The notes under the pieces are model-generated. The model saw only the letters and a program-made list of their open reading frames with translations, did no database searches and was not told the origin of the DNA. This document shows, in pieces, positions 49,176-58,382 of a stretch of 64,000 bases of DNA. Origin of the DNA: Candidatus Nanopelagicales bacterium. Lineage in GTDB: Bacteria; Actinomycetota; Actinomycetes; S36-B12; CAIYMF01. The position numbers and the translations under genes were made by a program. Numbering within the stretch: position 1 is the stretch's first letter; the number at the start of each line of letters is the position of its first letter. The DNA is taken from contig JAFIHG010000003.1 in assembly GCA_017848795.1 (NCBI GenBank), positions 20,087-84,086 on the forward strand, in the 5' to 3' direction.

Positions 49176-50795
49176 GTGCTCTCAGCAGCAGCCTGGGTCT
49201 ATCTGGTCTTCGTGATCCTGATCCTCGCCACGATGATCGCTCGCAAGAACGTCGTGGTACCCGCCGTCATGGGCACCTTCGTGGTGGCCATCGTCTTCAC
49301 CGGGAGCCTTCTCACCGGCATCTCGGCCATCTACAACTCGAGCCTGGTCGCCGCCGTCAACCTGTTCAACATCTTCCTGATCATCGCGTTGGTGACGGCG
49401 ATGCAAGGGGCGCTTGAGGACATGGGTGCCGACCGCAAGATGGTGGCTCCGTTCCAGAAAGTGATGACGAACGCGCACGCCGCGTTCTGGACGCTCGCGA
49501 TCGTCACGTACTTCATCTCGCTGTTCTTCTGGCCGACTCCCGCCGTCCCGCTCATCGGTGCGGTGCTGATGCCGGTGGCGATCCGCGCCGGCCTTCCGGC
49601 GATGACCGTCGGCCTCGCCGTCGCGATCGCGGGCCAGGGCATGGCGCTCTCCTCCGACTACGTGATCCGGGTCGCGCCCGGGCTGTCGGCGACCGCTGCC
49701 GGTGGGGACGCCAACGTCGTCGCGGACCGCTCCATGGTGCTCTCGCTCATCGTCGGTGGTATCGCGCTGGTCATCGCGTACCTGATCGACTTCCGCAAGA
49801 TGCGCAAGCCCTCCGACGAACTGCTCGAGCGGTGGCTCGAGCTCGAGGAGACCGGTGTCATCGACGACTACGAGGAACTCGAGGACGTCGGCACCTTCTA
49901 CGACCAGGACGCACTCACCGGAACCACGACCGGCGGTGGCACCGACGTCATGACCCGGCCCGCCCGCCCGGCGAGCCCGGAGGCCCGCGCCACCGCGGCG
50001 ACCGGCGGCGGCGACGCCGGTGCTCGCAAGCCTGCGCTCGGCGGCGGCAACGGCAACGGGTCCGGGCAGCCGAAGGTGAGCGAGGGCATCGCGACTGCGT
50101 TCGCCATCATCGTGCCGGTCGCCTTCCTCGCGCTGCTGACGTACATGATCGTCGCCAAGTTCGCCGAGTCGGTGCCCGACCTCGCCGGCGGTGACGCGGC
50201 GGCGCTGGTCGGCGGTATCGCCACGCTGCTGCTGTTCTTCGCCTGCCTGTTCAAGGACAAGGCGGACACCCTGGAGACGGCGGCGAACCACGTCGTCGAC
50301 GGGCTGGTGTTCGCCTTCAAGGCGATGGGCGTGGTGCTGCCCATCGCCGGGTTCTTCTTCCTGTCCAGCTCCGACTTCTCCGGGCAGATCCTCGGCCTGC
50401 CCGAGGACGCCGAGGCGCCCTCGTTCCTGACCGACCTGGTGAACGCCGCGACCTCGCACATCCCGGCGACCCCGATGGTGGCTGGCTTCGGTGTCATGAT
50501 CGTCGGCATCATCGCCGGTCTCGACGGTTCGGGCTTCTCGGGTCTGCCGCTCACCGGCGCGCTGGCCGGGAGCCTCGGGCCGGCGTCGGGTGCGAGCGTC
50601 GACACGCTCGCGGCGGTCGGCCAGATGGGCAACATCTGGTCCGGCGGTGGCACGCTCGTCGCCTGGTCGTCGCTGCTGGCGGTCGCCGGCTTCGCCCGGG
50701 TGTCCGCGGTCGACCTGGCACGCAAGGCGTTCATCCCGGTGATCATCGGGTTGTTCGTCTGTACGATCTTCGCGATGCTGTTCTTCACCGGATAG
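49176..50795 (+). CDS. Large membrane permease of the ion-transporter/GntP-like type
   Basis: This 539-residue protein has about twelve membrane segments in two halves. Each half has a Gly/Pro-rich re-entrant region: FWPTPAVPLIGAVLMPVAIR and AGQGMALSSDYVIRVAPGLS in the first, GLDGSGFSGLPLTGALAGSL and GNIWSGGGTLVAWSSL in the second. The halves are joined by a hydrophilic linker at about residues 210-300, acidic first (EETGVIDDYEELEDVG) and then Gly/Ala-rich. This recalls gluconate and citrate-type ion transporters, but I do not recognise the exact family. GTG 49176 has GGGAAGG upstream. Substrate unknown. Confidence 0.75.
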   Translation: MLSAAAWVYLVFVILILATMIARKNVVVPAVMGTFVVAIVFTGSLLTGISAIYNSSLVAAVNLFNIFLIIALVTAMQGALEDMGADRKMVAPFQKVMTNAHAAFWTLAIVTYFISLFFWPTPAVPLIGAVLMPVAIRAGLPAMTVGLAVAIAGQGMALSSDYVIRVAPGLSATAAGGDANVVADRSMVLSLIVGGIALVIAYLIDFRKMRKPSDELLERWLELEETGVIDDYEELEDVGTFYDQDALTGTTTGGGTDVMTRPARPASPEARATAATGGGDAGARKPALGGGNGNGSGQPKVSEGIATAFAIIVPVAFLALLTYMIVAKFAESVPDLAGGDAAALVGGIATLLLFFACLFKDKADTLETAANHVVDGLVFAFKAMGVVLPIAGFFFLSSSDFSGQILGLPEDAEAPSFLTDLVNAATSHIPATPMVAGFGVMIVGIIAGLDGSGFSGLPLTGALAGSLGPASGASVDTLAAVGQMGNIWSGGGTLVAWSSLLAVAGFARVSAVDLARKAFIPVIIGLFVCTIFAMLFFTG

Positions 50796-50804
50796 CAGGC
50801 TCTT

Positions 50805-50850
50805 CGACGCGAGGGTGGTCGGGCCGGAGCGCCCGACCACCCTCGCGTCG
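50805..50850 (+). terminator. Strong rho-independent-type stem-loop
   Basis: A perfect 20-bp stem (50805-50824, 50831-50850) with a 6-base loop begins 10 bases after the permease stop. No T tract follows, as usual in high-GC actinobacteria. Confidence 0.88.
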
Positions 50851-50892
50851 TGCCGAGGGGAGCGGGACAGGCACGCAGGAGCGGATGATCGA

Positions 50893-51624
50893 GTGGCGGA
50901 AGCAACGGTGGACAAGAGCCCGGAGCGCACCCGCGCGGAACGCTTGCGGCACCTGCTCGTCGTCGTGCTCACCATCAACAGCGGCGCGACGGACGCGATC
51001 GGGTTCGTGGCACTCGGCGGTGTCTTCACGAGCGTCATGACCGGAAACATGGTGCTGCTGGGCGTGTCCGTGGGCGAGCGGGACGCCGACCTGGCCCGCT
51101 CCTCGATCGCGGCCATCGCGTGCTTCGTGCTGGGGGCCGGGATCGGTGCCAAGATCGCGCACCTGCCGCGGCCCGACGACCCGGTGTGGCCCCGTGCCGT
51201 GAGCCGCGCGCTGACGGTCGAGCTCGGGATCTACCTGCTGTGGGCGCTCGGGTGGCTGCTCACGAAGGGTCGCCCCGAAGGATGGCTGCAGCTCGGGCTG
51301 CTGGTCGTCCTCGCCGCCGGGTTGGGCGTGCAGAGCAGCGCGATCCAACGCTTCGGGGTCTCGGGCCTCTCGACGACGTACCTGACCGGGACGCTGACGT
51401 CGGTGGTGATCCGCCTGATGACCGGGCACAAGCTCGGGCACGTCATGGACAGCGTGCAGATCCTGCTCGGCCTGATCGTCGGGGCAGCCCTCGGGGCGTT
51501 CCTGACGCTCGTCGCCTCCCCGGCCGCGGTGGCGCTGCAGCTGCTGTGCGTCGCGGGCGTGCTCCTCACCGCCCACCTGCGCTTCACGAAACGGGGTAGT
51601 TCACCACGCCTCGAGACCGGGTGA
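50893..51624 (+). CDS. DUF1275 (YoaK-like) membrane protein
   Basis: These 243 residues have six membrane segments. The family marks are TINSGATDAIGFVALGGVFT, SVMTGNMVLLGVSVG, GVQSSAIQRFGVSGLSTTYL and TGTLTSVV. The function of DUF1275 proteins is unknown. GTG 50893 is preferred (AGGAG 11 bases upstream), but GTG 50908 is also possible. The 3' end lies inside an imperfect inverted repeat shared with the convergent PhoX-type gene. Confidence 0.87.
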   Translation: MAEATVDKSPERTRAERLRHLLVVVLTINSGATDAIGFVALGGVFTSVMTGNMVLLGVSVGERDADLARSSIAAIACFVLGAGIGAKIAHLPRPDDPVWPRAVSRALTVELGIYLLWALGWLLTKGRPEGWLQLGLLVVLAAGLGVQSSAIQRFGVSGLSTTYLTGTLTSVVIRLMTGHKLGHVMDSVQILLGLIVGAALGAFLTLVASPAAVALQLLCVAGVLLTAHLRFTKRGSSPRLETG

Positions 51625-51641
51625 ACCACCCCGTTCCGTGA
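51582..51641. terminator. Inverted repeat covering the 3' end of the DUF1275 gene
   Basis: Arms 51582-51604 and 51619-51641 are 23 bp with three mismatches, around a 14-base loop; the left arm lies in coding sequence. The mismatches become G-U pairs in the minus-strand transcript, so it would terminate the phoX-like gene better. Confidence 0.6.
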
Positions 51642-51644
51642 GGG

Positions 51645-53273
51645 TTACAGCGGGCCGCGGCGCCAGGGGCCGGTGATGGCGGCGGTCATCCCGCTGCGCT
51701 CGTCATCGTTGCCGTACAGGTTGACGAACAGCGTGGTGCCGTCCGGGCTGAACGTCGCGCCGGCGAACTCGTTGCTGGTGGAGTCGCCCTTGTCGCCGTT
51801 CGGTGCGAGCGGCACGGTCTGCACCGCGAAGTCGAACGGCCGGCCGTTTCGCCCGAGACCCACCAGGCGGTTCGGGTTGCTGATGCCAGGCGCGAGCGGA
51901 TGGGTGTCCCCGTCGGTCCACGCGGTGTCGTCCTCGCAGAGGACGAGGCCGCCGCGCGGCGTCACGGTCACCCCGTCAGGGGAGTCGAGCACCGTGTTGC
52001 CCGGCGACTCGAACACCAGCCGCAGCATGCCCCCGTCGCGGGCGCGCCGGCCCGGCACGTACTCCCACACCTGCCCGTAGCCCGGTACGTACGGGCCGCC
52101 GGTGAACTCGTCGCGGAACGCGTTCGGGGCGTTCTGCGGCGCATCGCCGCCACTGGTGGAGGTGAAGAACACCGAGCAGCCGGACCAGAAGGCGCCCTCC
52201 AACCGGTCGAACGCCGCGGCGCCGCCGGCGAAGCCCTGCCCGGCGACCTGGCCATGGCGCATCGGGTACGGGAACGGCTTGGTGAAGTCGCCCGCGTCGT
52301 CGTACCCGGCATCGGGCTCGTCGATCGTCACCCAGCGCACCGGCAACGACCGGTGCACCCGCTGGCCCTTGCGCGTGTCGTACGCGTCCTTGCCGGTGAT
52401 CGCGAGCATCTGCAGCGTGCCGCCCGCGAGCAGATCGCGCGGGTTGCGAGGGAGGAAGCGGTAGAACCCGCACGCCGCGCCGAAGCGGTCCTCGGTGAGG
52501 TAGTGGATGCCGGTACGCGGGTCGACGACCACCGCCTCGTGGTTGAACCGGCCCATGGCCTTGATGGGCTTGCCCTTGGTCGGCGCGGAGGCGTCGACCG
52601 GGACCTGGAACACGTAACCGTGGTCCTGCTCGTAGCCGCGGTGGGTGCCGTGCGTGGTCTCCTCGCAGGTCAGCCAGTGCCGGCCGTCGAGGCTGAGCCC
52701 ACCGCTGCAGTTGTACAGCGTCCCGTTGCTGCTGACGAAGTCGCGCAGCACGCGACCGGTGCGCATGTCGAAGTCGACGGTGACCGTCCCGCCCTTGGCG
52801 AGCGCGTCGTAACGGGTGGCCTCCGGACCGCCGACCGGGAAGGGGACCGCGGTGGTCGGCCTGCTCGCCGTGATCTCGTGGTTGCGCACGAGCCGTACGA
52901 CCTGGTCCTTGCCGCCGTGACGGTGGCGCCGGTGCCGGCGACCGTGCAGCCCGGCGCGGGTCCGGTACGCGCGCATACCGTCGTGGTGCTGCGGCGTGAG
53001 CGTCCCGTCCGACATCGGCGTACCGGTGTGGCTGAAGGTCACGTACTGGAAGCCGGGCGGCAGCGCCAGCCAGACCTCGCCGTTCTGGTCCTTGGTCGGA
53101 CGCAGCGCGCCGTACGGGGCGTACGGGCGCGGTGCCGGTCTGCTCGGCCGGCGTCCGCCCGCCACCGCTGCGGTGTTGGCGAGCAGCTCGGTCAGCGCGG
53201 TCGCGGCGACCGTGCCGCCGGCTACGGCGGCTGCGCTCCCCAGCAGTCGGCGGCGGGTCAGCTCGTTGCTCAT
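51645..53273 (-). CDS. PhoX-family (DUF839) phosphatase-like protein, Tat-exported
   Basis: This 542-residue secreted beta-propeller begins SNELTRRRLLGSAAAVAGG, a twin-arginine signal. Mature-part motifs RLVRNHEITASRP, LTCEETTHGTHRG and FNHEAVVVDPRTGIHYLTED supply the Glu and Asp residues that bind Ca and Fe in PhoX alkaline phosphatases. ATG 53273 is followed by the signal; the preceding GAGAGGG is the ribosome site. A short His/Arg-rich patch (GRRHRRHRHGGK) near residue 110 is unusual. It probably releases phosphate from organic esters outside the cell. Confidence 0.88.
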   Translation of the reverse strand: MSNELTRRRLLGSAAAVAGGTVAATALTELLANTAAVAGGRRPSRPAPRPYAPYGALRPTKDQNGEVWLALPPGFQYVTFSHTGTPMSDGTLTPQHHDGMRAYRTRAGLHGRRHRRHRHGGKDQVVRLVRNHEITASRPTTAVPFPVGGPEATRYDALAKGGTVTVDFDMRTGRVLRDFVSSNGTLYNCSGGLSLDGRHWLTCEETTHGTHRGYEQDHGYVFQVPVDASAPTKGKPIKAMGRFNHEAVVVDPRTGIHYLTEDRFGAACGFYRFLPRNPRDLLAGGTLQMLAITGKDAYDTRKGQRVHRSLPVRWVTIDEPDAGYDDAGDFTKPFPYPMRHGQVAGQGFAGGAAAFDRLEGAFWSGCSVFFTSTSGGDAPQNAPNAFRDEFTGGPYVPGYGQVWEYVPGRRARDGGMLRLVFESPGNTVLDSPDGVTVTPRGGLVLCEDDTAWTDGDTHPLAPGISNPNRLVGLGRNGRPFDFAVQTVPLAPNGDKGDSTSNEFAGATFSPDGTTLFVNLYGNDDERSGMTAAITGPWRRGPL

Positions 53274-53396
53274 GAAGGCCCTCTCGTCGTGGCATCGGGT
53301 GCCGCGCCCGCCCACTCGGGCGGCCGCGGCGCAGATCTGGCGGACTCTAGGCCACGAGTCGAGACGTTGTCTTGCATTCCGCGATGCCGGGCGGGG

Positions 53397-54446
53397 TCAG
53401 TCGGGTCGGTCGTCCCCGATCTCGAACACGACGCGGACCTGCTCGGCCGGGATGCGCTGCTCGATGTGGGCGAGCAGCGTGAGCGCATGCTGGTCCTGCG
53501 GCGTCGGCCGGGAGGAGTCGAGCGCGCGCGGCCAGAGCCGGGCCCGGCGGACCACGGCGATCTCGGCGGCGTAGAGCAGCACCTGGCTGACCAGGTAGAG
53601 CAGCGCGAACAGTCCCACGATGGTGGCGAAGCTGCCGTACACCGGGCCGCTGCGGGTGACGAACCGTCCCAGCAGCGGGCCGAAGGCCAGCAGCAGGCCC
53701 GCGATGACGAGCGCACCGATGGCCGCGGAGAACCAGATCGCGGAGAAGGGGACCGGGCGCGCGATGAGCAGCTTCGGCGCCGCGACGAGCAGCGCGAACG
53801 CGATGGCGACGACGCCGAGGGCGGAGAAGACCCGCGGTGCCCCGCCGATGTCGGGCAGCTCGGCGGAGATCACCGTCAGCCCGCCGATCGCCCCCACGCA
53901 GAGCAGCAGCACGAAGAGCATCCCGAAGCCGCGCAGGTAGCGGGGAACGGTGCCGAACCGGTCGCGGTGGGGCACCGCCGCCAAGTGGTTCAGGGTGTCG
54001 TGCGCGGAGAAGATGATGCCGCTGGCCGAGAACAGCAGGCCGACGATGCCGACCACCAGGGGGAGCCCGCCGGTGGGCAGCGAGGTGACCGCGTTCTCCA
54101 CCGTCTGGCGGAACTGCGCCGGTACGACGTCGGCGATGACCCGCGCGCGCAGGTCCGGGTCGCCCGCGAGCACGCGCGTCACGACGACGACGACGAGCAG
54201 CAGGATCGGGAACAGCGACAGGAACCCGTAGTAGGTGATGAGCGCCGCCTGCTTGCCCGCCGCGTCGTCGCCGTACTTCTTGACCACGGCGTAGGGGAAC
54301 CCGAGCACCGAGTGGCGCCGCTGCAGCTCGTCGATCCAGCGCACCAGCCGGGCGACGCGCACGGCTATCCCGCTCGCTGCGGACTGCTCCTGATCACCAC
54401 CCACCGGACCAGTGTCGCGGACCCGGCCGGATCCGGCGTCCGGCAA
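53397..54446 (-). CDS. YihY/BrkB-family membrane protein
   Basis: About 349 residues contain six membrane segments: AALITYYGFLSLFPILLLVV, PLVVGIVGLLFSASGIIFSA, and RSGPVYGSFATIVGLFALLY with the conserved Gly-Ser-Phe-Ala motif. The length and C-terminal cytoplasmic tail are usual. The start is uncertain: TTG 54446 or GTG 54404, neither with a good ribosome site. It follows the MocR gene on the same strand with 6 bases between. Function in the family is unknown. Confidence 0.85.
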   Translation of the reverse strand: MPDAGSGRVRDTGPVGGDQEQSAASGIAVRVARLVRWIDELQRRHSVLGFPYAVVKKYGDDAAGKQAALITYYGFLSLFPILLLVVVVVTRVLAGDPDLRARVIADVVPAQFRQTVENAVTSLPTGGLPLVVGIVGLLFSASGIIFSAHDTLNHLAAVPHRDRFGTVPRYLRGFGMLFVLLLCVGAIGGLTVISAELPDIGGAPRVFSALGVVAIAFALLVAAPKLLIARPVPFSAIWFSAAIGALVIAGLLLAFGPLLGRFVTRSGPVYGSFATIVGLFALLYLVSQVLLYAAEIAVVRRARLWPRALDSSRPTPQDQHALTLLAHIEQRIPAEQVRVVFEIGDDRPD

Positions 54447-54452
54447 CGGGGC

Positions 54453-55880
54453 TCAGCGCGCCACGGTCGTCGCGACACCGTTCCCCGGCCGGCGGTGCAC
54501 GACCGTCATCCGCTGCATGCGGGCGGCATCGGCCACCTGGTCGGCGAGCTCGGCGACACCGTCCTTGAGATGACCGGTCGTCAGCCGCAGGTGCTGGGTC
54601 GCGAGCGGCTCGACGAGGAACGGGCTGCCCGGGCTGGCGCGTACCCCAGCGGCGGCGAGCGACACGAGGGCGGCCTGCTCGTCCGCGACCTCGACCCACA
54701 GGTTCACGCCACTGCCCGCGGACGACCGCACGCCGCGGGCCGCGAGGGCGGTGCGCAGCGCCTCGCGCCGGCGCCCGTAGGTGGTACGGGCCCGCGCGAT
54801 GTCCGCCTGCGCCTGCGGGTCGTTCAGCAGGTCGATCAACAGTCCTTGCAGCAGCCGGCTGCTCCACCCCGAGCCCAGGTAACGGCGCCGGCTCACCGGG
54901 TCGATCAGCTCCGCGGGACCGGCGAGCGCCGCGATCCGCAGGTCCGGACCGTGCGACTTCGAGTAGCTGCGGATGCGCACCGTCTGCTCCGGCAGGTGAC
55001 GGCCCAGGCTGAGGTCCGGGGTGGTCGCGATGTCGCCCGCATGGTCGTCCTCGATGATCACCACCGGTCTGCCGCGCAGCACCCGGGCGAGCGCCCGCAC
55101 CCGCGTCGCCGTCAGGCTCGAGCCCGTCGGGTTCTGCGCGCGGGGCTGCAGCACGAACACGGTGGGGTCCAGAGCCAGACCGTCGGCCACCGACCCGGGC
55201 AGCGGGCCCTGTTCGTCGACCGCGACGGGGACCGCTCGGGCGCCGCGCTGGTCGAGCAGGTCGAGCACCGCCGGGAACGTCGGGTTCTCCACGAGTACGT
55301 GGTCACCGAACCGCACCATGGCCAGCACCAGCCGGTCCAGCGCGTCGAGGGCCCCGTCGACGATGGCGACGGTCTCCGGGGGGTAGGGCCAGGTGGCACG
55401 CACGTGCGCCTGCAACTCGGGCAGCACGTGCTCGTCGTGGTAGTTGCTCACCTGCGCCCGCCGCCCGATGCGCTGCAGCGCCGGACCCAGGTCGGGCAGC
55501 AGTCCTGGGTCCGGTGTGCCCGTCGACAGATCCAGCCGGAAGTTCGCCGGCTGCTCCCCAGACATCCGCGAGTACCGCTGCCGGCCGTCGTGGGTCGGTA
55601 GCACGAAGGTGCCGAGACGTCCCCGCGACTCGATCAGCCCCTGGCGCGCGAGCGCGCCCCACGCGGCGCTGACGGTGCTGGGGCTGGCGCCGAGCTCCCG
55701 GGCCAGGGTGCGGACGGTCGGCAGTCGCGCGTCGATCGGCAGCCGGCCGCTCGTGACCAGCCGGCTCAGCGCGGCGGCGATACCCGCGGCCGTGCGCTCG
55801 TCGATCGCCGCGACGATGTCCTCCAAGCGGTCATCACCCGTGTCGCTGCTTTCCCGCGACGCACTCGGCACGGTAGACAT
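54453..55880 (-). CDS. MocR-family (GntR-aminotransferase fusion) transcriptional regulator
   Basis: This 475-residue protein has an N-terminal GntR winged helix (AALSRLVTSGRLPIDARLPT, then VRTLARELGASPSTVSAAWG) joined to a type I aminotransferase-like domain. The PLP Lys is in RSYSKSHGPDLRIAAL, and the other PLP residues in PRAQNPTGSSLT and IIEDDHAGD. MocR proteins respond to PLP or amino compounds. The start is ATG 55880; an in-frame extension to 56066 lies in the promoter region. It diverges from the beta-ureidopropionase gene and is its likely regulator. Confidence 0.9.
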   Translation of the reverse strand: MSTVPSASRESSDTGDDRLEDIVAAIDERTAAGIAAALSRLVTSGRLPIDARLPTVRTLARELGASPSTVSAAWGALARQGLIESRGRLGTFVLPTHDGRQRYSRMSGEQPANFRLDLSTGTPDPGLLPDLGPALQRIGRRAQVSNYHDEHVLPELQAHVRATWPYPPETVAIVDGALDALDRLVLAMVRFGDHVLVENPTFPAVLDLLDQRGARAVPVAVDEQGPLPGSVADGLALDPTVFVLQPRAQNPTGSSLTATRVRALARVLRGRPVVIIEDDHAGDIATTPDLSLGRHLPEQTVRIRSYSKSHGPDLRIAALAGPAELIDPVSRRRYLGSGWSSRLLQGLLIDLLNDPQAQADIARARTTYGRRREALRTALAARGVRSSAGSGVNLWVEVADEQAALVSLAAAGVRASPGSPFLVEPLATQHLRLTTGHLKDGVAELADQVADAARMQRMTVVHRRPGNGVATTVAR

Positions 55881-55994
55881 CGGCGATCGGCGACCGTTTC
55901 CACTCGGGAGGGACCCGCGCAGCGGACCGCGCCGCCGCACGCGCGACGGACGTCGCCGGCTGCTGACGCTGCGGCCCGCTTCGTTTCTGACGGG

Positions 55995-56034
55995 TTGTAA
56001 CAAGTCGAGAATTGTCTGGCACGGACGATAACAA
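55995..56034. promoter_or_regulatory. Candidate MocR operator with two direct half-sites
   Basis: TAACAAG starts at 55998 and TAACAAA at 56029, 31 bases apart (three helical turns), on the same strand. The first lies within TTGTAACAA, a short palindrome. The region is AT-rich for this genome and lies between the divergent MocR and beta-ureidopropionase starts. Confidence 0.5.
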
Positions 56035-56107
56035 AACCGGCGCCTTGCGGATAGGGTTCCGAACACGAGCCCGGATCGCGTCGAAGAGTCGAAGAAGGTG
56101 GAGCTCC

Positions 56108-56944
56108 ATGTCGGTCGTACGTTCGGCCCTGGTCCAGTGCGCCTGGACCGGCGACAAGGAATCGATGATCAAGCTGCACGAGGAGTACACGCGTCAAGCG
56201 GCCTCCGAGGGAGCGAAGGTGATCTGCTTCCAGGAGCTGTTCTACGGCCCGTACTTCTGTCAGGTGCAGGACGCGAAGTTCTACGAGTACGCCGAATCGA
56301 TCCCCGGTCCCACCACCGAGCGGTTCCAGGCACTGGCCAAGGAGCTCGGCATCGTGATGGTGCTTCCCATGTACGAGGAGGAGCAGCCCGGCTTCCTCTA
56401 CAACACGGCCGCGGTGCTCGACGCGGACGGCAGCTACCTGGGCAAGTACCGCAAGCACCACATCCCCCACGTGAAGGGCTTCTGGGAGAAGTTCTACTTC
56501 CGCCCCGGCAACCTCGGTTATCCGGTGTTCGACACCGCGGTGGGCAAGGTCGGCGTCTACATCTGCTACGACCGCCACTTCCCCGAGGGCTGGCGCGCGC
56601 TGGGCATCAACGGTGCGCAGATCGTGTTCAACCCCTCCGCCACGTCCCGCGGCCTGTCGGCCTACCTCTGGAAGCTGGAGCAGCCGGCCGCGGCGGTGGC
56701 GAACGAGTACTACATCGGCGCCATCAACCGTGTCGGCTTCGAGGAGCTCGGGGAGAACGACTTCTACGGCACCACCTATTTCGTGGACCCCGAGGGCAAG
56801 TTCGTCGGTGACGTCGCGGACGGCAAGGACGCGGAACTGGTCGTGCGCGACCTCGACATGGACCTGCTGGTGGAGGTGCGCAACCGGTGGGCGTTCTACC
56901 GTGACCGGCGCCCGGACGCGTACCAGGACCTGGTGAAGCCGTAA
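56108..56944 (+). CDS. Beta-ureidopropionase (N-carbamoyl-beta-alanine amidohydrolase)
   Basis: This 278-residue nitrilase-superfamily enzyme hydrolyses N-carbamoyl-beta-alanine to beta-alanine, CO2 and ammonia (EC 3.5.1.6). The Glu-Lys-Cys triad is E43 (ICFQELFYG), K116 (KYRKHHIPH) and C153 (YICYDRHFPEGW). The substrate-specific RHFPEGWRALGINGAQIVFN region matches ureidopropionases and N-carbamoyl-D-amino-acid hydrolases. ATG 56108 follows AAGGTGGAG. The dihydropyrimidinase gene begins 19 bases after its stop, so the two act in sequence. Confidence 0.92.
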   Translation: MSVVRSALVQCAWTGDKESMIKLHEEYTRQAASEGAKVICFQELFYGPYFCQVQDAKFYEYAESIPGPTTERFQALAKELGIVMVLPMYEEEQPGFLYNTAAVLDADGSYLGKYRKHHIPHVKGFWEKFYFRPGNLGYPVFDTAVGKVGVYICYDRHFPEGWRALGINGAQIVFNPSATSRGLSAYLWKLEQPAAAVANEYYIGAINRVGFEELGENDFYGTTYFVDPEGKFVGDVADGKDAELVVRDLDMDLLVEVRNRWAFYRDRRPDAYQDLVKP

Positions 56945-56963
56945 GGAACGGGAGGACACCCAC

Positions 56964-58382
56964 ATGACTGTCCTGATCAAGGGCGGCACGGTCATCAGCC
57001 CGACCGGCTCGACGGCCGCGGACGTGCTGGTCGACGGCGAGCGGATCGTCGCGGTGCTCGAGCCGGGGTCGACGGCACTCGGGGCCGACCTGGCGGCGAG
57101 CGCCGAGCGCGTCATCGACGCGACCGGCAAGTACGTCGTGCCCGGTGGCATCGACGGGCACACCCACATGCAGATGCCCTTCGGCGGCACCGAGGCGTCG
57201 GACACCTTCGAGACCGGCACCCGCGCTGCGGCGTGGGGCGGCACCACGACGATCGTGGACTTCGTGGTGCAGCGCCAGGGGGAGCGGGTGCAGGAGACGC
57301 TGGCCGCCTGGCATGCCAAGGCCGGTGGGGAGTGCGCGATCGACTATGGCTTCCACCAGATCATCGGTGGGGTCGACGACGACTCGCTCAAGGCGATGGA
57401 CGAGCTGATCGAGGAGGGTGTCACCACCTTCAAGCTGTTCATGGCGTACCCCGGGGTGTTCTACAGCGACGACGGGCAGATCTTGCGCGCGATGCAGACC
57501 GCCGCGAGCAACGGCTCCATGATCATGATGCACGCCGAGAACGGCACCGCGATCGACGTACTGGTGCAGCAGGCCCTCGCCCGCGGCGAGACCGACCCCG
57601 TCTACCACGGGCTGACCCGCCCGTGGCAGACCGAGGAGGAGGCCACCCACCGCGCGATCATGCTGGCGCGCATCACGGGTGCGCCGCTCTACGTCGTGCA
57701 CATGTCGGCCAAGCAGGCGGTCGCCACGCTGGCGGCGCACCGCGGTGAGGGCCTGAACGTGTTCGGCGAGACCTGCCCGCAGTACCTCTACCTGTCCCTG
57801 GAGAAGAACCTCGCCGCGGCCGGGTTCGAGGGCGCCAAGTGGGTGTGCTCCACACCGCTGCGTGCGGAGGCCGAGGGGCACCAGGAGGAGCTCTGGAAGT
57901 ACCTGCGTACCAACGACCTGCAGGTCGTCAGCACCGACCACTGCCCGTTCTGCATGAAGGAGCAGAAGGAGCTCGGGATCGGGGACTTCTCGAAGATCCC
58001 CAATGGGATCGGGTCGGTCGAGCACCGCATGGACCTGCTGTTCCAGGGTGTGGTCGACGGCCGCATCACCAAGGAGCGCTGGGTCGAGCTGTGCTCCACG
58101 ACGCCGGCACGGATGTTCGGGATGTACGGCAAGAAGGGCATCATCGCCCCCGGCGCCGACGCTGACATCGTCGTCTACGACCCGAACGGTCACACCAGCA
58201 TCGGTCTGGGCAAGACGCACCACATGAACATGGACTACTCGGCCTGGGAGGGCTACGAGATCGACGGACACGTCGACACCGTGCTCTCCCGCGGCACCGT
58301 CGTGATCGACGACAACCAGTACCTCGGCGCCAAGGGCCACGGGCAGTTCATCAAGCGTGGCCTGTCCCAGTACCTGAGCTGA
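56964..58382 (+). CDS. hydA: Dihydropyrimidinase (D-hydantoinase)
   Basis: This 472-residue amidohydrolase opens the ring of dihydrouracil or dihydrothymine (EC 3.5.2.2). The dinuclear zinc residues lie in GGIDGHTHMQMPFGG, TTFKLFMAYPGV (carboxylated Lys), MMHAENG, YVVHMSAKQAV and VSTDHCPF. The C-terminal HHMNMDYSAWEG is typical of dihydropyrimidinases. GGAGG precedes ATG 56964. Its product is the substrate of the beta-ureidopropionase upstream. A 16-bp direct duplication spans its stop codon. Confidence 0.93.
   Translation: MTVLIKGGTVISPTGSTAADVLVDGERIVAVLEPGSTALGADLAASAERVIDATGKYVVPGGIDGHTHMQMPFGGTEASDTFETGTRAAAWGGTTTIVDFVVQRQGERVQETLAAWHAKAGGECAIDYGFHQIIGGVDDDSLKAMDELIEEGVTTFKLFMAYPGVFYSDDGQILRAMQTAASNGSMIMMHAENGTAIDVLVQQALARGETDPVYHGLTRPWQTEEEATHRAIMLARITGAPLYVVHMSAKQAVATLAAHRGEGLNVFGETCPQYLYLSLEKNLAAAGFEGAKWVCSTPLRAEAEGHQEELWKYLRTNDLQVVSTDHCPFCMKEQKELGIGDFSKIPNGIGSVEHRMDLLFQGVVDGRITKERWVELCSTTPARMFGMYGKKGIIAPGADADIVVYDPNGHTSIGLGKTHHMNMDYSAWEGYEIDGHVDTVLSRGTVVIDDNQYLGAKGHGQFIKRGLSQYLS

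Noticed and set aside
51900..55601. Very long open frame on the plus strand, over 1200 codons, rich in Arg, Gly, Val and Ala
   Set aside because: It runs antisense to the PhoX-type, YihY and MocR genes, which have clear motifs and ribosome sites. High GC removes stop codons from such shadow frames.
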